Shown here: positions 17,601 through 25,600 of the stretch, one piece after another
How positions within the stretch are numbered: the first letter of the stretch is position 1
How the letters are laid out: each line of letters begins with the position of its first letter
Position numbers and translations under genes: made by a program
Notes under the pieces: generated by a model
What the model was told of the DNA's origin: nothing
The model's database searches: none
Seen by the model: the letters and a program-made list of their open reading frames with translations, nothing else
Source of the DNA: Burkholderia sp. FERM BP-3421
Lineage (GTDB): Bacteria; Pseudomonadota; Gammaproteobacteria; Burkholderiales; Burkholderiaceae
Length of the DNA: 64,000 nucleotides
NCBI RefSeq assembly: GCF_028657905.1
Contig: NZ_CP117779.1
Location: forward strand, 1-64,000
Reading direction: 5' to 3'

Positions 17601-20600
17601 CACCTGCCCACGCGGGTCAGCTATCGCCTGAATCTGCGCGGGCCGAGCATCAATGTGCAGACGGCCTGCTCGACGTCGCTCGTGGCCGTGCATCTGGCCG
17701 CGCAAAGTCTGTTGCGCGGCGAATGCGACGCCGTGCTGGCAGGCGGCGTCTGCGTCCACGTGCCGCATCGCGTGGGCTACCTGTACCAGGAAGGCATGGT
17801 TGCCTCGCCGGACGGTCACTGCCGCGCGTTCGACCGCCAAGGCGGCGGCACCGTGTTCGGCAGCGGCGCGGGCGTCGTGGTGCTGAAGCGGCTCGATGAC
17901 GCGATCGCGGCCGGCGACCGGATCTACGCGGTGGTGAAAGGCACGGCGGTCAATAACGACGGGTCGGGCAAGGTCGGCTATACGGCCCCGAGCGTCGACG
18001 GACAGGCGGACGCGATCATGGCCGCGCATGCGGCCGCGGGCGTCGATCCGCGCGCGATCGGCTATGTCGAGGCCCATGGCACAGCGACGCCGCTCGGCGA
18101 CCCGATCGAGATCGCTGCGTTGACGCAGGCGTTCCGCGCGGCCACCGCGGACACCGGATTCTGCGCGATCGGTTCGGTGAAGACCAACATCGGCCACCTG
18201 GATCAGGCGGCGGGCGTCGCGGGGCTGATCAAGGCCGTGCTCGCCGTGCATCACGGCGAGATTCCGCCGAGCCTGCATTGCACCGAAACCAATCCGGACA
18301 TTCCGTTCGACACCAGCCCGTTCTTCGTTAATACGCAATTGCGGCCGTGGTGTCCCGAAGGCGGGGTGCGCATCGCCGGCGTGAGTTCGTTCGGGATCGG
18401 CGGGACGAACGCGCATGCGATCCTGGAGGCGGCGCCGGAGGTGGCGCGCGAAGCGCGCCCGGCGGGACGCGGCGTGCAGGTGCTGACCTTGTCGGCGCGC
18501 AGCGAGGCAGCATTGCGGGCGCAGGCGACAAACTACGCGGCGTTCATCGAACGGAGCGACGCCGATCTCGCCTCGGTCTGCTACACGGCGAATACGGGAC
18601 GCAGCGCGTTCGAGCAGCGCGCCGCATGGGTGGTGCGCGAGTCCGGCGAACTGGTGACGCGGCTGCGCGATTTCGGGGCGGGCGGTGCGCTGCCGGCGCT
18701 GATGCGCGGCGTGTACCGCAACCGCCGGCCGCGCGTGGCGATGCTGTTTACGGGCCAGGGCGCGCAGTACGCGGGCATGGGGCGCGAGCTGTACGAGCGC
18801 GAGCCGGTGTTCAGGGCGGCGCTCGACGCATGCGCGGAGCTGTTGAAGGACGAACTGGAAACCGGTCTGCTGGACGTGATGTACGGCGAATCGACCGCGC
18901 TCCTGGACCGGACGGACTATACGCAGCCGGCGTTGTTCGCGCTTGGTTATGCGCTGCGCGTGACCTGGGAAAGCTGGGGCGTGACACCGCAGGTGGTGAT
19001 GGGGCACAGCCTGGGCGAGTACATGGCGGCGCAGGCGGCGGGCGTGCTGACTCTGGAGGGCGGGTTGAAGCTGGTGGCGCAGCGCGGGCGGCTGATGCAG
19101 CGCCTGTGCGAGGGCGGGAGCATGCTGTCGGTGAGCCTGGACGAGCAGACGCTGCGCGAGCGGCTGTCCGGGGAAGGCGCGACGGAGGGGGTGATAGCCG
19201 CGCTGAACGGGCCGTTGCAGCAGGTGGTGGCGGGCCGGGCGGAGGCGATCGACGCGCTGCAGGCGAAGCTGGAGCAGGACGGGATACACACGGACAGACT
19301 GCCGGGCTCGCATGCGTTCCATTCGCCGCTGGTGGATCCGATGCTGGATGCGTACCGGGCGAGCCTGGAATCGACGTTGCTGTCGGCGCCGCGGGTGGCG
19401 CTGGTGTCGAACGTGAGCGGTGCGCTGGCGGGGGCGGAAGTGGGCACGCCGGCGTACTGGCTGAAGCATACGCGGCAGGCGGTACGGTTTGGGCAGGGCA
19501 TCGAGGCGCTGGCGGCGCAGGGGGTGGACGTGCTGCTGGAAATCGGCCCGCGCCCGACGCTGGTGGCGCTGGCGCGGCAGACGCTGGGGCCGGACAGCGA
19601 GCAGGTATCGCTGGCGAGCCTGCGGTCGGGCAAGGGCGACGTGCAGCAGATGCTGGAGAGCGCAGCGGCCCTGCACGTGCGCGGCGCGGCACTCGACTGG
19701 GCGGCGCTGCATGCGCTCGACCGGCCAGTCAAGATTGGCCTGCCGACCTATCCGTTCCAGCGCAAACGCTACTGGGTGGAGCGGAACGAGGGGACCGGTG
19801 CGCACACACCGCGGCGCGCGGCGCATGACGAGGCGGGGCTGCATACGCTGCTTGGCCGGCGCGTGAAACTGCCGCGCTCGACGGAGGTCCGCTTCGAGGC
19901 CGAATTCCGTCCGGACTGGCCGGCCTATGTCGACCATCATCGCCTGTTCGGCGCGATGGTGGTGCCGGGCGCCTCGCACATCGCGATGTTCCTGGCCGCC
20001 GCCGAGGTGTACTACGGCGAGACCGGATGCGTCGTCGACGAAATCCTGTTCCTGCGGCCGTTCGTGATGCCCGAGGCGGGGCAGCGCACGGTGCAGATCG
20101 TGATGCGCCCCGCGGCCGGCCAGGCGCACACGATCGACATGATGACGCTCGCTCCCCGACGCGATCCCGCTGACGATTCGGCGTGGACGCTGCATGTCGA
20201 GGCGCGCGGAATTCGGGGTCCGCGGGCGCTTCCACCGCCGCCGGATGCATCGGAGCTGGGCGCGGTCAAGGCGCGCTGCGCCGACTACCTGTCGGGGGCC
20301 GATTTCTATTCAAAAGTATGGATTCCCGGCATGGACACCGGCAACTCGTTCCGCTGGATCGACGAGATCTGGCGGGGCGAGGCGGAAGCCCTGTGCCGCA
20401 CCCGCCTGCCGGCGCTGCTGGAGCCGATCGATGGCCCATTCCATGCCGGTCTCGTGGAATCGGGTTTCCAGCTGCTGAACAGCTGCTGGCAATTCGCGAC
20501 CGACGAACTGCTCAAGACCGACTACATCTACGTGCCGTTCAGCATCGACAGTTACCGCCTGTACGGACGTCCCGAGACGGACCGGCTGTGGGTCCATGCG

Positions 20601-22652
20601 CGCATCATCCGGCAGGGCGAAGGCGAGGAAAATGGCGTGACGGCGGATATCCGCGTGTTCGAGGATACCGGGCGCGTGATCGCGCACGTCCGCGGCTTCG
20701 AGGTGCGCCGTCTGCATCGCGGCGCCGTGCATGCGCTGCTGCAGGACGACGGTCCGGACCGTCTGTTCGCAACCCAGTGGCGCCGTATCGATGCGCCTGC
20801 CGCAACGCCGCTGCCGGCCGACGATGCCGTGTTGATCGTCGGTGACGGCGCGGGCGCCGGCGCGGCCCTGGCGGCCAGACTGCGCGCCGAGCGCGTGCGC
20901 TGCGTGCGGGTGGTGCCCGCTCAGACGATCGACGACGACACGCACGTGCCGCTCGCCGATGCGACGAGCGAATCGGCCTGGCGCGACACGCTGCGGGCGG
21001 TTTCGGCGCGCATGGGCAATGGCACGCTGCATATCGTCGATCTGTGTGCGCTGGATCTCGTCGGCCGGCATGACGCGCCCGCCGAGCCGATGGCGATCCA
21101 GTCGCGGCTGTGCGGCGGCGCACTCGCCCTCGTGGCGGCACTCGCGGATGCCGGCCGCACGGCCCGGCTCGATTTCGTGACGCGTGGCGCACAGGATCTC
21201 GGCGGTGCGCTGACGGTCGCGCGTGCTGCTCAAGCGACGCTGACCGGGTTGGCGCGCGTGATCGCGACCGAGTATCCGGAGTGGCGGTGCCGCACGATCG
21301 ATCTCGACCCCGAGGCCGCCGATCCGGTGGCCGCGCTGGCGCCGCTGCTGAACCTCGACGGCTACGAGCCGCAACTCGCGCTCCGGGCCGGCGCGGTACA
21401 GGCCGCCCGCGTGACGCGCGCGAAGCCGGCCAGACGGACGGTCGCGCCGCTCGAACCGAATGCGACTTACGTGATTTCGGGCGGGCTCGGCGGATTGGGC
21501 CTACGTCTGGCGCAGCAACTCGCACAGGCGGGCGTGAAGCGGCTCGTGCTGCTCGCGCGCCGCGCGCCGGACGCGACGGCGCAGGCCGCGATCGATGCGC
21601 TGCGCGCGCACGGCTGCGCGGTCGATCTCGCTCGCTGCGACGTCGCCGACCTGGATGCATTGCGCGTGGTGTGGAACGAGGTCGTGCTGGCCGGCGCACT
21701 GCCGCTCAAAGGCATCTTCCACGCGGCCGGCGCACTGCGCGACGGCGTGCTGGGCCGTCAGCCGTGGTCGGAGTTCGTGGTGCCCCTGCAGGCCAAGGTT
21801 CAGGGCGCGTTCAACCTGCACACGCTCAGTCTCGATGCCGAACTGGACTGCTTCGTCTGCTTCTCGTCGATCAGCGTGTTGTTCGGGACGGCCGGACAAG
21901 GCAATTACGCAGCAGCGAATGCCTATCTCGATGCGCTCGCCGGCGCGCGTCGGGCGCTCGGCCTGCCAGCCACGAGCATCCAGTGGGGACCGTTTGCCGA
22001 GGTGGGGATGACTGCGGCGCTCGAGCGCGCGCATCGCGAGAAAGCGGCCGCGCGTGGTCTCCAGATGCTGCCGCCGGCCGAGCTGCTGAAACAGATCGAC
22101 GCGGCGCGCCGCGTCGACACGGCGACGGTGGTGGCCGGTAACGACGACTGGCAGCGCTATGCGCAGACCGAATCGTCCGAGGCCGTGCTGGCGCTGCTGG
22201 CGGACTGGCGTCCGAAGGAGACGGCGGACGCATCGCCGTCCGCGGCCCGCGACGTGCGCGAACGTTTCGACGCGACGCCGATGCCCGCGCTGCACGATGT
22301 GCTGATGACCTATCTGCAAGCGCATATCGCGAGCATGCTCGGCCGCTCGCCGGACGAGGTCGCGCCCACGCGCGGTTTCCTGGAACTCGGTCTCGATTCG
22401 CTCGCGGCCGTCGAGTTCCGCAGCCAGGTACAGCGCGATCTGAGGTTGTCGCTGCCCGCGACCTTCGCGTTCGACTACGGCAACGTCGAGTTGGGCGCCG
22501 ACTACCTGTTCGAGCGTCTGAAAGCTGAACGCGCGCGCGCGGACGCACCCGCGACGCCCTCGCGCGAGGCAGGCGCGACGGTCGGAGACAAAACGGCGGC
22601 GGACGATCTCGATGCGGAACTGGCGCGTCTCGAAGCGTCGTTGCGCCGATGA
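14613..22652 (+). CDS. Hybrid NRPS-PKS: (partial C)-A-PCP-KS-AT-DH-KR-ACP
   Basis: A 2,679-residue synthase. Residues 15-230 are only the C-terminal lobe of a condensation domain; no HHxxxDG motif is present, so it looks like a starter module. The A domain (about 255-750) has YTSGSTGQPKG at about 387, VYGPTEAT at 524 and DNGKLDR at 724. Specificity positions read D-I-A-Q-V-G-V-V-W-K, nearest by eye to glycine-type codes, so a small amino acid is expected. The PCP has LGGHSM at about 780. KS has TACSTS (1016), EAHGTAT and NIGHLD. AT has GHSLGEY and HAFHSP, the malonyl type. DH has HRLFGAMVVP at about 1776, but the second catalytic Asp position reads VESGFQ, with Glu in place of Asp. KR has GGLGGLG (2289) and SSIS...NYAAAN. 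The ACP has LGLDSL (2591). It would load an amino acid and extend it once with malonyl. It begins 13 bases after the carbamoyltransferase gene. Confidence 0.92.
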   Translation: MTMNASRTTSAPQASIVFDLPRDYPAPVTPRYRRGRDSLAVPASVAAALGERAARAGCLATTGWLAALGVALSRYADQRHLPLDLIVTGAGHDEPARVRVTLDVAPEAPADALLRATADALGQRTAAIAGHAPVTVSFSGLPTEPDEAALSDAMLDEAEELFVDSELNFTLDGRDGTLSLVCEYDEERFEAATIAGVLASWLGAARALPEAAQTPVGRLPLWSASALAAWRAALRGPVAEIPALTFSALIRTAAAHWPDAVAVETAAERLTYRELLQRAARVARGLRARGVRPGEHVAVCLERRVDLVSALLGVMTAGCVYVPLDPGYPSARRDYILENADVRLVLGETAEHDATPRAQVSLDALLRDAAEGDAWAGDDDPDAIAYLIYTSGSTGQPKGVRVGNRAAVNLLLAMLERTGLQAGETWFAVTTPMFDIAFAELFAPLVAGGRVWLASRDETADPLALANRIETVRPRVLQATPATWRMLVATHWQGRPDLIAVSGGEALDESLARALRPRVARLCNVYGPTEATVWATWHEVREQGFVLLGEPLRNVALHVLDAHGAPVPPGVAGELCIAGAGLAHGYHGRDSLTRERFVELTLDGEPPVRVYRTGDLVRASASGAVRWLARLDNQVKLRGFRIELGDIEAALNAIPGVRQAVAVVERLDEHDQRLVAYIVQEDGAAGGPAAGDLSARLRDSLRRTLPDYMMPALFVTLDRMPLTDNGKLDRGALAALERPAPAVSGAAASVADGTTLERVQAIWRDVLRRQDVGVDVNFFDLGGHSMLLLQMQLKVEQAFGVRVPRVDFFRNPTVARLAAYLEARGEPAGDAAQPRGRAGRATPARATSVAVVGIGVRVPGASDAEAFWRNLRDGVESRTEFTETELREAGVPPALIADPNYVRAGFVLDDIEQFDAGFFGMSPREAELLDPQQRIFLECAWQALEDAGIDPHQDGDGIGVYVGTDASGYHASILAPLEADSAPAAAFQIRIGNEKDHLPTRVSYRLNLRGPSINVQTACSTSLVAVHLAAQSLLRGECDAVLAGGVCVHVPHRVGYLYQEGMVASPDGHCRAFDRQGGGTVFGSGAGVVVLKRLDDAIAAGDRIYAVVKGTAVNNDGSGKVGYTAPSVDGQADAIMAAHAAAGVDPRAIGYVEAHGTATPLGDPIEIAALTQAFRAATADTGFCAIGSVKTNIGHLDQAAGVAGLIKAVLAVHHGEIPPSLHCTETNPDIPFDTSPFFVNTQLRPWCPEGGVRIAGVSSFGIGGTNAHAILEAAPEVAREARPAGRGVQVLTLSARSEAALRAQATNYAAFIERSDADLASVCYTANTGRSAFEQRAAWVVRESGELVTRLRDFGAGGALPALMRGVYRNRRPRVAMLFTGQGAQYAGMGRELYEREPVFRAALDACAELLKDELETGLLDVMYGESTALLDRTDYTQPALFALGYALRVTWESWGVTPQVVMGHSLGEYMAAQAAGVLTLEGGLKLVAQRGRLMQRLCEGGSMLSVSLDEQTLRERLSGEGATEGVIAALNGPLQQVVAGRAEAIDALQAKLEQDGIHTDRLPGSHAFHSPLVDPMLDAYRASLESTLLSAPRVALVSNVSGALAGAEVGTPAYWLKHTRQAVRFGQGIEALAAQGVDVLLEIGPRPTLVALARQTLGPDSEQVSLASLRSGKGDVQQMLESAAALHVRGAALDWAALHALDRPVKIGLPTYPFQRKRYWVERNEGTGAHTPRRAAHDEAGLHTLLGRRVKLPRSTEVRFEAEFRPDWPAYVDHHRLFGAMVVPGASHIAMFLAAAEVYYGETGCVVDEILFLRPFVMPEAGQRTVQIVMRPAAGQAHTIDMMTLAPRRDPADDSAWTLHVEARGIRGPRALPPPPDASELGAVKARCADYLSGADFYSKVWIPGMDTGNSFRWIDEIWRGEAEALCRTRLPALLEPIDGPFHAGLVESGFQLLNSCWQFATDELLKTDYIYVPFSIDSYRLYGRPETDRLWVHARIIRQGEGEENGVTADIRVFEDTGRVIAHVRGFEVRRLHRGAVHALLQDDGPDRLFATQWRRIDAPAATPLPADDAVLIVGDGAGAGAALAARLRAERVRCVRVVPAQTIDDDTHVPLADATSESAWRDTLRAVSARMGNGTLHIVDLCALDLVGRHDAPAEPMAIQSRLCGGALALVAALADAGRTARLDFVTRGAQDLGGALTVARAAQATLTGLARVIATEYPEWRCRTIDLDPEAADPVAALAPLLNLDGYEPQLALRAGAVQAARVTRAKPARRTVAPLEPNATYVISGGLGGLGLRLAQQLAQAGVKRLVLLARRAPDATAQAAIDALRAHGCAVDLARCDVADLDALRVVWNEVVLAGALPLKGIFHAAGALRDGVLGRQPWSEFVVPLQAKVQGAFNLHTLSLDAELDCFVCFSSISVLFGTAGQGNYAAANAYLDALAGARRALGLPATSIQWGPFAEVGMTAALERAHREKAAARGLQMLPPAELLKQIDAARRVDTATVVAGNDDWQRYAQTESSEAVLALLADWRPKETADASPSAARDVRERFDATPMPALHDVLMTYLQAHIASMLGRSPDEVAPTRGFLELGLDSLAAVEFRSQVQRDLRLSLPATFAFDYGNVELGADYLFERLKAERARADAPATPSREAGATVGDKTAADDLDAELARLEASLRR
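18401..19777 (+). repeat. Direct repeat copy A, encoding the AT domain (1,377 bp)
   Basis: Bases 18401-19777 recur at 24009-25385 at a constant offset of 5,608. I found a single difference: G at 19523 against A at 25131, a silent change in a Gly codon. The repeat starts just after the KS end (GTNAHAI), covers the post-KS linker and the whole AT, and ends at RKRYW where the two DH domains diverge sharply. It marks a recent AT swap or gene conversion between modules. Confidence 0.95.
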
Positions 22653-22683
22653 GCAACCGCCGCACAGACAGGGGAACATCAAG

Positions 22684-25600
22684 GTGAGTACGACGCAGCA
22701 ACGCATCGCCCAGGCGCTCAAACTGGCGCGGGAACGTGTCGAGGCACTCGAGCGCGCCCAGCGGCAACCGCTCGCGATCGTCGGGATCGGGTGCCGCGTC
22801 CCGCATGATGTCGCCGGTCCCGATGCATTCTGGGACATGTTGTCGAACGGACGAGATGTGACGACGGAGATCCCCGCCGACCGCTGGGACGTCGAGCATT
22901 TCTTCGACCCCGATCCGAGCGCGCCGGGCAAGATGTACATGCGCCGCGGCGGCTTTCTGGACACGGTGGACCAGTTCGAGCCGGGGTTCTTCGGTATATC
23001 GGAGCGCGAGGCGATCTCGCTCGACCCCCAGCAGCGGTTGCTGCTGGAAGTAAGCTGGGAAGCGCTCGAGCATGCCGGGATCGCGCCCAGTTCAGTACGC
23101 GGCGCGCCGTGCGGCGTCTTCATGGGGGTGAGCTGGCACGACTACGAGCGGCTTGCGTTCGGGCGTGACGCCGCGCGCGTGGACGCGTATGCGGGGCTCG
23201 GCAACACGCCGAGCATCGCCCCCGGCCGGCTTGCCTACGTCCTGGGCGCCGAGGGACCGACCATGCTCATCGACACGGCGTGCTCGGCGAGTCTGGTCGC
23301 GATCCACGAAGCGTGCCAGAGCCTGCGCCTGGGCGAGTGCGACATGGCGCTGGCGGGCGGCGTCGCGCTGATGCTGTCGCCGCTGTCGACGGTGTTCTGC
23401 TGCAAGATTCGCGCGTTGTCGCCCACCGGCCGATGCCATACCTTCGACGCCGGGGCCGACGGCTATCTGCGCGGCGAAGGCGCTGGCGTGATCGTGCTGA
23501 AGCGGCTGGCGGATGCACGCGCGAACGGCGACCGGATTCTCGCGGTCATCCGCGGTACGGCGATCAACCACGATGGGGCGAGCAGTGGCTTGACGGTGCC
23601 GAACGGCCGCGCGCAGGAGCGCCTGCTGGAAGCGGCGCTGAAGGATGCCGGCGTCGGCGCGGACGCGATCGGCTATGTCGAGGCCCACGGCACGGGCACC
23701 CCGCTCGGCGATCCGATCGAGCTGGCCGCGCTGTCGAAGGTCTATGGACGCGCGCGCCCGGCCGGGCAACTGTTGCCGGTCGGTTCGGTGAAGACCAACA
23801 TCGGCCACCTGGAGGCCGCCGCGGGTGTCGCGGGGCTGATCAAGGCCGTGCTGATGTTGCAGCACCAGCAGATCCCCGCGAGCCTGAACTTCACGCATCC
23901 GAATCCACGCTTCGATTGGGCCGGCAGCGGATTGACCGTGCCGACGCGCCTGACGGCGGCAGGGGATGCGCCGCTCGGGATGATCGGCGTGAGTTCGTTC
24001 GGGTTCAGCGGGACGAACGCGCATGCGATCCTGGAGGCGGCGCCGGAGGTGGCGCGCGAAGCGCGCCCGGCGGGACGCGGCGTGCAGGTGCTGACCTTGT
24101 CGGCGCGCAGCGAGGCAGCATTGCGGGCGCAGGCGACAAACTACGCGGCGTTCATCGAACGGAGCGACGCCGATCTCGCCTCGGTCTGCTACACGGCGAA
24201 TACGGGACGCAGCGCGTTCGAGCAGCGCGCCGCATGGGTGGTGCGCGAGTCCGGCGAACTGGTGACGCGGCTGCGCGATTTCGGGGCGGGCGGTGCGCTG
24301 CCGGCGCTGATGCGCGGCGTGTACCGCAACCGCCGGCCGCGCGTGGCGATGCTGTTTACGGGCCAGGGCGCGCAGTACGCGGGCATGGGGCGCGAGCTGT
24401 ACGAGCGCGAGCCGGTGTTCAGGGCGGCGCTCGACGCATGCGCGGAGCTGTTGAAGGACGAACTGGAAACCGGTCTGCTGGACGTGATGTACGGCGAATC
24501 GACCGCGCTCCTGGACCGGACGGACTATACGCAGCCGGCGTTGTTCGCGCTTGGTTATGCGCTGCGCGTGACCTGGGAAAGCTGGGGCGTGACACCGCAG
24601 GTGGTGATGGGGCACAGCCTGGGCGAGTACATGGCGGCGCAGGCGGCGGGCGTGCTGACTCTGGAGGGCGGGTTGAAGCTGGTGGCGCAGCGCGGGCGGC
24701 TGATGCAGCGCCTGTGCGAGGGCGGGAGCATGCTGTCGGTGAGCCTGGACGAGCAGACGCTGCGCGAGCGGCTGTCCGGGGAAGGCGCGACGGAGGGGGT
24801 GATAGCCGCGCTGAACGGGCCGTTGCAGCAGGTGGTGGCGGGCCGGGCGGAGGCGATCGACGCGCTGCAGGCGAAGCTGGAGCAGGACGGGATACACACG
24901 GACAGACTGCCGGGCTCGCATGCGTTCCATTCGCCGCTGGTGGATCCGATGCTGGATGCGTACCGGGCGAGCCTGGAATCGACGTTGCTGTCGGCGCCGC
25001 GGGTGGCGCTGGTGTCGAACGTGAGCGGTGCGCTGGCGGGGGCGGAAGTGGGCACGCCGGCGTACTGGCTGAAGCATACGCGGCAGGCGGTACGGTTTGG
25101 GCAGGGCATCGAGGCGCTGGCGGCGCAGGGAGTGGACGTGCTGCTGGAAATCGGCCCGCGCCCGACGCTGGTGGCGCTGGCGCGGCAGACGCTGGGGCCG
25201 GACAGCGAGCAGGTATCGCTGGCGAGCCTGCGGTCGGGCAAGGGCGACGTGCAGCAGATGCTGGAGAGCGCAGCGGCCCTGCACGTGCGCGGCGCGGCAC
25301 TCGACTGGGCGGCGCTGCATGCGCTCGACCGGCCAGTCAAGATTGGCCTGCCGACCTATCCGTTCCAGCGCAAACGCTACTGGGTCGAACCGGATGGTCA
25401 TGAAGTCGCGGGCAGCACGCCGGGTTCCGTCTCATCCGGACTCGGTACGCGCGTCGAAGTGGCGGACGGCACGACCGTCTTCGAACTGCATTGCGGCGCG
25501 CACAGCCACGCGTGCCTGCGCGATCATCGCTTGTTCGGCTCGATGCTGGTGCCGGGCAGCTTCTACCTGAGCCTTGCGCTCGAAGCGTGCGACGCACTGG

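Noticed and set aside
14484..20195. A 1,903-residue open frame on the minus strand opposite the NRPS-PKS gene
   Set aside because: It is a shadow of the GC-rich coding strand, rich in Arg, His and Gln, with no domain signatures. The plus-strand frame has complete NRPS and PKS motifs.
23092..25401. A 769-residue minus-strand frame repeating part of the previous shadow
   Set aside because: It repeats only because the AT-encoding DNA is duplicated; it is not a gene family.
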